Below are positions 54,034 through 63,480 of a DNA stretch of 64,000 bases, piece after piece (the stretch's first letter is position 1; the number at the start of each line of letters is the position of its first letter). Made by a program: the position numbers and the translations under genes. Origin of the DNA: Velamenicoccus sp964471325 (lineage in GTDB: Bacteria > Omnitrophota > Gorgyraeia > Velamenicoccales > Velamenicoccaceae). The notes beneath the pieces were generated by a model. The model did not search any database. It was not told the origin of the DNA and saw nothing but the letters and a program-made list of their open reading frames with translations. The stretch is from contig CAYYFL010000008.1 in the NCBI GenBank assembly GCA_964471325.1, forward strand, positions 24,716 through 88,715. The letters are read 5' to 3'.

Positions 54034-54339
54034 ATGCGTCCAAGAACAAAAAAACAGGAACAAAATCAAGAAAGGAAGGAGGTGAGCAAGATGTTCGAAG
54101 TCTCCAGGATCCATCGTATCGAAGGAAACGATACTCTGAAGGCCTTTGTGGATATCAAAGTCGCTGACAGCGTTTTGATCAAAGGCTTGAGGGTCATGGC
54201 CGGCAAGAATGATACCTTGTTCGTCGCCATGCCGTCCCAGAAGGCGGAGGATGGCAAATACTATCCTACCGTCAAGCCTCTTACCAAAGAGGCTAACCAA
54301 GAGCTGCAGGATGCAGTTCTTGCTGCCTATAACGAATAG
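54034..54339 (+). CDS. spoVG: SpoVG family RNA/DNA-binding regulator
   Basis: SpoVG-type protein. Conserved core from the second Met (54091): FEVSRIHRIEGNDTLKAFVD, SVLIKGLRVMAGKNDTLFVAMPS and the C-terminal QDAVLAAYNE. Two starts are possible: 54034, with AAAGGAGG inside the leader helix, and 54091, with a strong AAGGAGGTG. The extra 19 residues are basic. SpoVG proteins bind nucleic acids and regulate genes post-transcriptionally in several bacteria; here a target could be the leader itself (an inference). Confidence 0.85.
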   Translation: MRPRTKKQEQNQERKEVSKMFEVSRIHRIEGNDTLKAFVDIKVADSVLIKGLRVMAGKNDTLFVAMPSQKAEDGKYYPTVKPLTKEANQELQDAVLAAYNE

Positions 54340-54438
54340 GCAGTGAAAAAAGCTGCGCTATCGGCTATACGGGCACTTTAAAAAATCAAACCCAAGGCTA
54401 AAATTCCTTTTCTTTTTTTCCGCGATATCTTAATTAAA

Positions 54439-54471
54439 AACCCTCTGCAATATAAATTTTTGCAGAGGGTT
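54439..54471 (-). terminator. intrinsic terminator of the minus-strand pair
   Basis: AACCCTCTGCAA and TTGCAGAGGGTT form a perfect 12-bp stem with a 9-nt loop. On the minus strand a TTTTTAATT tract follows. A diverged copy of this sequence is at 54942-54991. Confidence 0.7.
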
Positions 54472-54514
54472 GGAAAATTAAGCTCCACTATTATTCAAAT
54501 CGCTCTTGCGCTTA

Positions 54515-54673
54515 TTAGGGCTTTCGCAATACCTGGCTCGCAGATATCTTTACCACTTTCTCATTCCGCCACACCGTTAGAGGCCGTCCACTGCGTTTGT
54601 GGTCCTCAACGACCTCTCGAACCGCTTCTTTGAGCGCCCTAAAAGCCTTTGCCTGCATAGTTTTTTTGGTCAT
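54515..54673 (-). CDS. small antitoxin-like protein next to the zeta-like remnant
   Basis: A 52-residue ORF from the minus-strand ATG at 54673. Its sequence (KAFRALKEAVREVVEDHKRS, then GRPLTVWRNEKVVKI) is the basic helix-plus-strand pattern of small proteins usually encoded next to zeta-like P-loop kinases. It starts 5 nt after the truncated kinase gene and ends before a shared terminator. Confidence 0.6.
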   Translation of the reverse strand: MTKKTMQAKAFRALKEAVREVVEDHKRSGRPLTVWRNEKVVKISASQVLRKP

Positions 54674-54677
54674 TGCC

Positions 54678-54917
54678 TTACCTCAATGTTCTCATTATTT
54701 TTTCAAATAAAACTTTATCAAGGATCTCTGTTTTGCCGTTTTTTTCCTGTGCGATCAATCGGGGCACGGCATCGGCATTATTAAACAACAGCCACGTATC
54801 TGCCAATGGTTTATAGTAGCTCAAACATTTCGCGTAATCAGGCAAAAACTTCTTCGCAAATGTCGTCTTGCCGGAGCCGTTCGGGCCGGCGATGACATAA
54901 ACATTTTTGGTTTTCAT
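54678..54917 (-). pseudogene. internally deleted zeta-toxin-like P-loop kinase
   Basis: A 79-residue frame with an intact Walker A (VYVIAGPNGSGKTTFAKKFLP) joined directly to the family's C-terminal part (YYKPLADTWLLFNNADAVPRL). The middle, roughly 100 residues carrying the Asp and Arg of the active site in full-length zeta-like proteins, is missing without a frameshift. It therefore probably binds nucleotide poorly or is inactive. Length deduced from family memory, not from an alignment. Confidence 0.65.
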
Positions 54918-54941
54918 GCGTTAAAATTATATCTCAAAGAA

Positions 54942-54991
54942 AAACCTCCTGCAACAAATTATGATGCAGAGGGTTAGAAAATCAGCTCTTC
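54942..54991 (-). repeat. diverged copy of the minus-strand terminator region
   Basis: The sequence around 54942-54991 matches 54436-54485 (shared AAAAACC, CTGCAA, GCAGAGGGTT, GAAAAT and AGCTC blocks in order). It suggests the minus-strand gene-plus-terminator unit was duplicated. Confidence 0.5.
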
Positions 54992-55021
54992 CAGAGGAGC
55001 TCAAAGAGAAAGATCGGCAAG

Positions 55022-55111
55022 TTAAGCTCTTGCGGCCTGACGCGCCTTTTTATCCCTCAGCACCCTGTTTCTCACCGTCTTTGTCGTTTTCTTTCCTGGT
55101 TTTTCAGGTAT
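55022..55111 (-). pseudogene. remnant small basic ORF with ATA in place of a start
   Basis: On the minus strand AAAGGAGACGAAGCC is followed by ATA (55109-55111) and an open frame of 28 codons (PEKPGKKTTKTVRNRVLRDK at its start) to TAA. Only the start is non-canonical. It ends just before the duplicated terminator at 54942-54991. It may be a decayed member of the same minus-strand series, or a coincidence of the leader's 5' arm. Confidence 0.35.
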
Positions 55112-55411
55112 GGCTTCGTCTCCTTTCTGTTTGTTTTCGCTTTTGTAACCGTAAGCCCTGATTTTCGTCAATAAAATCACGAAAATAATTCGTCTCCGCT
55201 TTTGTGGTCTGCCTCAAAAGCAGCTTCGCCCCTTCGGGGAGTCCTCAATTTTTTTCGCGACCCAGGAAGGCTCTCGCGCTCCGTCCGTCGTTTGTTCGCC
55301 TTCGGGCAGGCCTGTTTTTTTGACAAAAACCGCCGTTTGTGGTCTGCCTCAACCGGCTTCAGGCGCTTAGGTTAAATTCTCCAAGCGAAAACAGAAAGGA
55401 GACGAAGCCAT
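55110..55411 (+). ncRNA. structured leader element, copy 2
   Basis: A roughly 300-nt leader homologous to 53750-54033. Terminal helix: 55110-55142 pairs with 55383-55411 over 29 perfect base pairs with one 4-nt bulge; the 3' arm holds AGAAAGGAG and the ATG. Inner helix GTCAATAAAA/TTTTTTTGAC. Hairpin 1: GCTTTTG (55198-55204), loop TGGTCTGCCT, CAAAAGC (55215-55221), with two compensated changes against copy 1. CCCTTCGGGG and GCCTTCGGGC tetraloops follow. Last hairpin 55332-55357 has the same loop. The terminal arms differ completely in sequence from copy 1 but keep pairing. Confidence 0.78.
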
Positions 55412-55694
55412 GAAAAACACGAACAAGAAAGAAAACGAACAAAAATTCGACGAAGGGGTGTTGAGGGCTGACGGCTGCATGATGAGGCATAACCAGCCGC
55501 GTCAGGCGGAATTCCGGACGCGCGAAGAGGATTTTCCCGAATCTTCCTTCGGAAAGTCAGCGTACTGGGAAGAGAGAAGACTGCTCAACCGCGTCCATGA
55601 GCTCATGGCTATGGGTTTTAAGATCAGGCCTGAGCAAACCCTGGAAGAGTTTGTCCAGGCGCATGAGGATGCGTTTACAGAGGAGGCGCTATGA
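55410..55694 (+). CDS. small element-encoded protein under leader copy 2
   Basis: A 94-residue acidic/charged cytoplasmic protein of unknown family (FDEGVLRADGCMMRHNQPRQ; SAYWEERRLLNRVHELMAMG; LEEFVQAHEDAF). Its ribosome site and ATG are buried in the leader's terminal helix, so its translation is probably controlled by opening of that RNA. Overlaps the next gene by 4 bp. Confidence 0.6.
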   Translation: MKNTNKKENEQKFDEGVLRADGCMMRHNQPRQAEFRTREEDFPESSFGKSAYWEERRLLNRVHELMAMGFKIRPEQTLEEFVQAHEDAFTEEAL

Positions 55695-55873
55695 AGGTAT
55701 CTGAGTTTCCTGAAAGCTTGAGGAAGATCATCTTGTCCAGCGTGGATGAGATGAATCTGGAGCAAAAAGTAACCATGGCCCAGGTGAGTATTTCCTTCCG
55801 CGTGGGCCAGGAGATCCACGTTGAAAACTGGGAATACAAGGAAAATACCGCAGAAGGAGGGGTCAGATGTTGA
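55691..55873 (+). CDS. small element-encoded protein
   Basis: A 60-residue ORF overlapping both neighbours by a few bases (translational coupling). It has a helical start (FPESLRKIILSSVDEMN) and a strand-rich end (QVSISFRVGQEIHVENWEY). No family recognised. Confidence 0.5.
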   Translation: MKVSEFPESLRKIILSSVDEMNLEQKVTMAQVSISFRVGQEIHVENWEYKENTAEGGVRC

Positions 55874-56208
55874 CGGAAAGCGGATTAGGGCAATTCACAG
55901 GCACGACGCAATGGTTCAGGCACTTGAGCGGTTATCTTTATACGGACGGTGTGCAATATGTGGCTGAACAAGGCGGCGCCTACTGGCTTTTGGACAAGAT
56001 CCTGTTTATAACCCGGGCCAAGGCGAAGCTGTGGGAGTTTGGGGTCTGGAGGCTGTCCGTGCGCGAGGACCGTTCAGCCGTGCTTGTCTGTGAAGACGGC
56101 AATTATAACAAGCTTTTTGAGGAGAAGATCGACTGGACGGATTTTCCGCTCAATAAAATTGAATTGTGGTTTGAAAACGGCGTCCTGATACTGCCGAGCG
56201 AACACTAA
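55867..56208 (+). CDS. DUF6876-like protein
   Basis: A 113-residue protein with the pattern LGQFTGTTQWFRHLSGYLYT, DGVQYVAEQGGAYWLLDKI and KLWEFGVWRLSV, which I recognise as the DUF6876 type common on plasmids and integrative elements. Function is unknown. The family name is from memory of the motif. Confidence 0.65.
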   Translation: MLTESGLGQFTGTTQWFRHLSGYLYTDGVQYVAEQGGAYWLLDKILFITRAKAKLWEFGVWRLSVREDRSAVLVCEDGNYNKLFEEKIDWTDFPLNKIELWFENGVLILPSEH

Positions 56209-56230
56209 TCAAAGAAAGGAGGTGAATACT

Positions 56231-56461
56231 ATGCAATTAAACGATCTGAATGGGAAAACCACCATCAAAGTCGCAGGAGAAGAAGTCGAGGTCTGTGCTT
56301 CTGATTCTGTCAAGGACACCTTAAAAAGGCTCCTTGAGGAAAAGGGCATCGATTCCTTCACGATTCTCGTTGACGGCAATGAGGTGGCCTCAACGAACGA
56401 TCTGCCAGAGACGTTTGCAGATCACGAAATCGAGGTGCAAAGATACGTCAAGGCAGGCTAA
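56231..56461 (+). CDS. ubiquitin-like beta-grasp protein
   Basis: A 76-residue protein, exactly the length of ubiquitin, with a predicted beta-grasp order: strand (TTIKVAGEEVEVCA), helix (SVKDTLKRLLEEKGID), strands (SFTILVDGNEVAS; DHEIEVQRYV), and a C-terminal AG that could be adenylated and conjugated. The following genes encode E2-like, E1-like and JAMM proteins. ATG 56231 follows AAAGGAGG by 8 nt; a GTG at 56222 overlaps that site and is less likely. A strong terminator follows. Confidence 0.75.
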   Translation: MQLNDLNGKTTIKVAGEEVEVCASDSVKDTLKRLLEEKGIDSFTILVDGNEVASTNDLPETFADHEIEVQRYVKAG

Positions 56462-56480
56462 AAGAAAGGAGAAAGAACGC

Positions 56481-56516
56481 GGAAAAGAGGGGAGCGACTC
56501 CCCTCTTTTCCTTTTT
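56481..56516 (+). terminator. strong intrinsic terminator between the ubiquitin-like and E2-like genes
   Basis: GGAAAAGAGGGGAG (56481-56494) pairs perfectly over 14 bp with CTCCCCTCTTTTCC (56498-56511) around CGA, followed by TTTTT. Most transcripts should stop here, giving more ubiquitin-like protein than conjugating enzymes. Confidence 0.85.
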
Positions 56517-56526
56517 AGAGGTCAAA

Positions 56527-57129
56527 ATGATTGATGAAAAACTAATACACAACGCAAGGCCGGCATCCAGAATCATAGAAGAGATTGACGACTCCTGGCG
56601 CCAATTTGTTGAGAACTTAAAAGACCAGGCGTTCAAAGTCCCCTTTAAAGGAGACTATAGGTGTTGTGTCAAGAATGACTTTTTTCACGTTGAAGCCTAC
56701 GTAGGTCCTCTTGTGATCGATAAGCTCTACGATGGCCGCAACACCTATCTGCTCAAGACCCCGATTAAGCATGAGGCCTTTACGCTCTATGGCGAATATG
56801 ACCAGGCCGGGGACTTTTGCAACTTTGTTTCAGACCCTGAGATCGGCTGCCACTATCTGGCCATGAGCAATATGGACGCCGGCCGCAAGATCTGCACAGG
56901 AGACCTCCAGGTTAACAACGCGAGCCTCAATTCGCTTGAAGCGCTCAAAACAATGGCATTAGAGGTTATCAAGTCTTTCAGGCTCATTAATCTGACATCT
57001 TTAGGCACCGTGATATTGCCTGAAGAGCATTCTATCCTTAAAGATATCTTATCTGATAAGTCTAAAGGCCCGGATATGAAAACAAAGAGCCTGCTAGACG
57101 CAAATTTGATCGAACCATTATTAAAATAG
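56527..57129 (+). CDS. E2-like protein of the PRTRC-B (Prok-E2) type
   Basis: A 200-residue protein. The middle is compatible with an E2/UBC fold: strands VEAYVGPLVIDKLYD, KHEAFTLYGEYD, then CHYLAMSNMDAGRKICTGDL, in which Cys123 sits in the N-x-x-x-G-x-x-x-C-x-G context seen in PRTRC protein B-like E2 domains, followed by the helix LEALKTMALEVIKSF. Position directly before an E1 supports this. Catalytic competence is not proved: the usual E2 flap motif is not obvious. Confidence 0.6.
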   Translation: MIDEKLIHNARPASRIIEEIDDSWRQFVENLKDQAFKVPFKGDYRCCVKNDFFHVEAYVGPLVIDKLYDGRNTYLLKTPIKHEAFTLYGEYDQAGDFCNFVSDPEIGCHYLAMSNMDAGRKICTGDLQVNNASLNSLEALKTMALEVIKSFRLINLTSLGTVILPEEHSILKDILSDKSKGPDMKTKSLLDANLIEPLLK

Positions 57130-57140
57130 GAGAAGAAACA

Positions 57141-58085
57141 ATGCCTCAAGGAGCTATTTACTCGCGGCAGGAGTTAATCGACCAACTGGACATACCGGAA
57201 ATCGCTACCGTCATAGGGTGCGGCGGCACAGGATTCTGGACCGCGGTGTTTCTGGCGATGAGCGGGGTGGAAGAATTGGTCCTGGTGGATCGCGATATCA
57301 TCGAGATATCCAATCTTAACAGATTGCTCTTGGAAGAGCGGCACGTGGGAAAGAAAAAGATCGAAGTTCTAAAAGAAATCATCTCAGGTGTTAGAAAATC
57401 AACAAGGATCGAAACCCATGACATGCGCATTGAAAAATCAGCGGACTGCCAGGTCCTGCGTGGGAAAGTATTCTGCTGTACAGATAATTTGAAAAGCCAG
57501 CAGCTTATCTGTGCATATGCCAAGAAAAACGACTTAACCTATCAGAGAATAGGCTATGACGGCACGGTTTTGAACGTCTCCAGGGCCTTTCCCTTGTCTT
57601 TTAAAGAAGTCGAAGGCCAGGAAGGCTATACGTTTACCCCTTCTTGGGTCGTTCCAGCGGCACTGGCAGCCGCAGCCGGCGTCGCCTCGGTCATGTATAA
57701 GCGGCTGTCTTTGATGGAAGATTTGGGCAAGTTGCACATACAGCATTCTTCCTTTGTCCCTGAGAAGATCTTGGATGAAGCCAAGCAGGAACGTGAAGAT
57801 TACATCACAGATCATATCGATGATTATCTTCCCAGCGGTTACGGCTATTGCGACGACTGCAGCCATTGCGATGACTGCAATAGGGTGGACCCAGAAGATC
57901 ATTGCTCAGACTGCGACAAGGAATACACCCAAGCTGATCTTGACGAAAAAATCGCTGAAGAGAAAGAAGAATGGCTGAAAGAAACAATCGAAGAGATCAA
58001 ATCAGGTGAGATCTCCAGGGAAGAATTAAAAGAAGCTTTGAAGCAATGGTTTAAAATCACTCAAAGGAGGCCAAAAAATGAATAA
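57141..58085 (+). CDS. E1-like ThiF-family activating enzyme with Cys-rich C-terminus
   Basis: A 314-residue adenylating enzyme. Seen: VIGCGGTGFW near residues 20-29, LVLVDRDIIEISNLNRLLL (acidic ribose contact and N-x-x-R), KKKIEVLKE, and FCCTDNLKSQQ (the C-T-D-N motif). A separate Cys-rich element CDDCSHCDDCN...HCSDCDKEY at about 236-262 could bind zinc and is not in TcdA/MoeB. The last 50 residues are acidic and helical. Likely activates the 76-residue protein upstream. Confidence 0.82.
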   Translation: MPQGAIYSRQELIDQLDIPEIATVIGCGGTGFWTAVFLAMSGVEELVLVDRDIIEISNLNRLLLEERHVGKKKIEVLKEIISGVRKSTRIETHDMRIEKSADCQVLRGKVFCCTDNLKSQQLICAYAKKNDLTYQRIGYDGTVLNVSRAFPLSFKEVEGQEGYTFTPSWVVPAALAAAAGVASVMYKRLSLMEDLGKLHIQHSSFVPEKILDEAKQEREDYITDHIDDYLPSGYGYCDDCSHCDDCNRVDPEDHCSDCDKEYTQADLDEKIAEEKEEWLKETIEEIKSGEISREELKEALKQWFKITQRRPKNE

Positions 58086-58737
58086 TATCCAAAACAACGC
58101 AAGCAATATCTTAAACGTCAATATCAAAAATTATACGGACTGCGGATGGTGTTCGGATAAGGCCAACGAGGAGATCCTGAATATCCCTTGGTTCATCTGG
58201 AGCCAGTGGCTGTATATTTCCCGGAGGATGGGCAAGAAAGAGTGGGGAGCGATATTTTGGGTCAAGGATAACACCGTAACCGGTTTTAAGATTCCCAAAC
58301 AGGAAGTCAACTCGGTTGAGTGCGCATTCAAAGAGGAATTGGGCGGGGACGGGATTATCCATTCCCATCATGATATGGGTGCTTTTCATTCGACTCAGGA
58401 TGACGCCCACGCGCGCAATCTTTATCAGTATTCGATAGTTCTTTCGAATTCAGATGGAAGCGTCTGTACGAAAAGACTCAAACTGCCCTGCGGAGCTTTC
58501 GGCTATATGCAGGTGCGGCTTGGCATCGTTGATCTGCCGGAAATCGATCTGGAAAAAATCGGCGAGAAAAAGAGAGAAGCGACCTTGGAGCAATCCGAAG
58601 AGGAATTATGCCGACAGGCCCAATGCGACGAGCTGCAAATGCAGTGTGAAGAATGCATGAGGTCTGATTGCCATGGTTGCGAGATTTTTCTTGCTATGCA
58701 GAAAATAGAGGCCGGAATGTTTGGGACCGGGTTTTAG
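58078..58737 (+). CDS. JAMM/MPN metalloprotease-like protein (JAB)
   Basis: A 219-residue protein with the complete JAMM motif: Glu55 in KKEWGAIFWV and HSHHDMGAFHSTQD (His95, His97, Ser105, Asp108; the H-x-H-x7-S-x2-D spacing). It should remove or process the ubiquitin-like protein. A C-terminal Cys cluster (CRQAQCDELQMQCEECMRSD and CHGC) may bind metal. Start 58078 follows AAAGGAGG and overlaps the E1 stop. Confidence 0.82.
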   Translation: MNNIQNNASNILNVNIKNYTDCGWCSDKANEEILNIPWFIWSQWLYISRRMGKKEWGAIFWVKDNTVTGFKIPKQEVNSVECAFKEELGGDGIIHSHHDMGAFHSTQDDAHARNLYQYSIVLSNSDGSVCTKRLKLPCGAFGYMQVRLGIVDLPEIDLEKIGEKKREATLEQSEEELCRQAQCDELQMQCEECMRSDCHGCEIFLAMQKIEAGMFGTGF

Positions 58738-58752
58738 AGGTTCCTGAGACAG

Positions 58753-58923
58753 GCACGACAAGGGCGGCGGGGTCAATCCGGGCATTATTGGTTTCTGGGA
58801 TCTAGTCAAATCCACGATGAAAGACGGCTTTATATCTGTAAAGCTTTACGCGATATTAATGATGCGTCAAAAAATGCCTCATGATGAGGTTGGTCCATTT
58901 TTTGCGATGATTGCGGAGTGCTA
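58753..58923 (+). pseudogene. possible gene remnant at the right margin of the element
   Basis: An open frame after the TGA near 58750 reads GVNPGIIGFWDLVKSTMKDG and onward to TAA at about 58923, with protein-like composition but no start codon or family. It could be the 3' end of a gene broken when the element inserted. Support is compositional only. Confidence 0.3.
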
Positions 58924-59024
58924 ACTTTAAACGGCCTTTTCCGTCGAGAAAAATGAGTATCTGAAAAATCGGGCAAAAATTAACCCTTGATTTCCTCGGA
59001 GAAATATGTTACGCATTATTCATT

Positions 59025-59795
59025 ATGGAGAAAGTTTTCATTTTTGATGAAGACATCAAGACACGATCTTTCCTTTATGAGTTGATTTCGGAGCTTGGAT
59101 GGGGCGTGCATACGGTCGCCTCCGGCTCCGTGATCCTTGATTTATTGAAGAACGAACGGCCCGGCCTGATCATTCTTGCCGAGCAGGAAGGGGAGTTCTG
59201 CGGTTTTTCCCTTGTCAGAAAGATCCGCATATTCGATAAAGACGTAAAAATCATTGTATTTTTCAATCCTGCCTCCGGCCCTTGCCGTGATCCCAACTCA
59301 GTCTCAAGAGAGGCAGATATCAGCGCCTACCTGCCCAAGGATTTTCAGGATCCGCGTATCATTAAGGAAATTATTTCTGTTTTGAATCAACAAATCTATA
59401 TGAAGCCTGAAGGCATGACGATCCGCGGGAATATTCTTGTTGTCGATGATGAAATAGAAGGCAGGGAAACAGTGGCCCATTTTTTGCGCAGGAGAGGATT
59501 CAGCGCTGATGTGGCCTTAAGCGGCGAAGAGTGCGTTGAAAAGATCAAACAGAAGCCCTTTGATCTTGTTCTTCTTGATATTTCCTTGGCGGGCATGGAC
59601 GGCCTGTTGACCCTCAAGCGGATCAGGGAAATCAACCCCAATATCAAGGTCATCATGAGCACGGGGCTTGCCAACCCCGAAGTCATTGAGCAGGCGAAAT
59701 CGCTGGGGGCCGATGATTATCTGGTGAAGCCTTTTAATTTCGGCAGCCTGGAAGCATCTTTGGTTGCTTTACTGATCAGCAAAAAAAAGACATAA
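59025..59795 (+). CDS. double-receiver response regulator, first receiver degenerate
   Basis: A 256-residue protein with two receiver domains. Residues 3-118: FIFDEDIK keeps the acidic residues but the phosphoacceptor strand reads GLIILAEQEG, so the Asp is missing. Residues 135-256: VVDDEIEG, LVLLDISLAGMDG and YLVKPFN, a full receiver. There is no DNA-binding output. It returns to chromosomal composition after the mobile element and has no kinase neighbour. Confidence 0.85.
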   Translation: MEKVFIFDEDIKTRSFLYELISELGWGVHTVASGSVILDLLKNERPGLIILAEQEGEFCGFSLVRKIRIFDKDVKIIVFFNPASGPCRDPNSVSREADISAYLPKDFQDPRIIKEIISVLNQQIYMKPEGMTIRGNILVVDDEIEGRETVAHFLRRRGFSADVALSGEECVEKIKQKPFDLVLLDISLAGMDGLLTLKRIREINPNIKVIMSTGLANPEVIEQAKSLGADDYLVKPFNFGSLEASLVALLISKKKT

Positions 59796-59883
59796 AAATG
59801 ATGGTGTGTTGCATAACCCGCTAAGGCTGAAAGAAGGTCGTCTCCGTCAGTTCAGCGAACGCTGGTATTTTGAAGATGTATAG

Positions 59884-59919
59884 GCCTCTGCTGCGGTTAT
59901 CGGCAGAGGCTTTATATTT
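59884..59919 (+). terminator. intrinsic terminator
   Basis: GCCTCTGC (59884-59891) and GCAGAGGC (59903-59910) form an 8-bp stem, followed by TTTATATTT. It ends the double-receiver transcript. Confidence 0.6.
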
Positions 59920-60384
59920 CAGAGATTAGAAATTCACGTTTGATCTGGAGGCGAAGAACTTCGCGTTTGATTTTTGGATAGAGTAGAATGTGCAAGCTGA
60001 AAGAGTAGTAATACCCATAGCTATCTGCGTTCGTGTGTTGTATATTTATGCTGGATGCAGGCACCTTGTTGAAAGCGAAAACAGCAATGTTGCTGTAACC
60101 TATTGCGAAACATTATGTTAAATCTCTGAATAAATAAGTAGTAGATGCGGTCAACGGTTAGGATCTATAAAAGAAACACTCGGTGTTGTCAAGTGCGAAG
60201 CAAAAAATAAGGGTTCAGCAGGGTGAAGAGAATCGGCCTTTAAACAAAAAATAAGTAAATGAAATAGTAGAACATGAAAAAACTTGTTACAAAATTTTTA
60301 AAAAATTTTGATTTTTTTTCTCAGCGTGTTATTATGGAAGCAAAAGCCGCATGCAATATGTGGTGAAAAGGGAGGGGATGGGCG
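59920..60384. other. AT-rich non-coding spacer
   Basis: 465 nt without a convincing gene. It carries an A/T-only palindromic stretch near 60291-60309 and a candidate promoter at 60308-60335. Nothing else recognised. Confidence 0.5.
60308..60335 (+). promoter_or_regulatory. candidate promoter of the phase-variable surface gene
   Basis: TTGATT (60308-60313), 16-bp spacer, TATTAT (60330-60335), 50 nt upstream of the ATG at 60385, in an A/T-rich tract. Confidence 0.45.
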
Positions 60385-62984
<2,600 letters not shown>

Positions 62985-63020
62985 ACCGGAAAAGAGAGGC
63001 GCAGGAAAGAAGGGAGAGGA

Positions 63021-63383
63021 ATGGTCAAGAATGCGGAGGATTCGAGGGTTTATGAATTGGCGTTTGATTTTGCGATGGAATTATTTTGGCTGACTAAAAA
63101 GTATCCGAAGGAAGAGTTGGATTCATTGGTGAGCCAGATCAGGAGGGCTTCCAGGTTTATCGCAGCCAAGATAAGGGAAGCCTTTGCAAAGCGGCAGTTT
63201 AAAGATATTTTTATCGCGCATTTAGTCGATGCTTTGGGTTTTTGTGAAGAGACAGAAACATGGCTTGATTTTTCTTTCGAGTGCAGGTACTTGGAGCGGG
63301 GTAAATACGGCGAGTTGTGTAAAAAATGCGATGAGATGAGAATCATGTTGTATCAATTGGTCAGAAACGGGAGGAAGCCTTGA
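63021..63383 (+). CDS. four-helix bundle protein (23S rRNA intervening-sequence type)
   Basis: A 120-residue all-helical protein with the family pattern YELAFDFAMELFWLTKKYPK, EELDSLVSQIRRASRFIAAK, IREAFAKRQFKDIF and ETETWLDFSFECRYL. The family forms pentameric four-helix bundles and is often found alone between genes; function unknown. Confidence 0.85.
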   Translation: MVKNAEDSRVYELAFDFAMELFWLTKKYPKEELDSLVSQIRRASRFIAAKIREAFAKRQFKDIFIAHLVDALGFCEETETWLDFSFECRYLERGKYGELCKKCDEMRIMLYQLVRNGRKP

Positions 63384-63480
63384 AGATGGGGTGAGCGGGT
63401 TAAGGAGTTAATGGGTTAACCGGCTAACAGGCCGACAAGGAACGGATAACGAACCACGAGGAACGAACGACGGACTGAAG

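Noticed and set aside
54595..54615. A third leader-like motif, GTTTGTGGTCCTCAAC, near 54597.
   Set aside because: The loop differs (TGGTCCT) and the bases are coding sequence of the 52-residue minus-strand gene (VVEDHKRSG), with no terminal helix around it.
53601..55420. Leader repeats as a CRISPR array.
   Set aside because: Only two long copies with hairpins and gene starts, no short regular repeats or spacers, and no cas genes.
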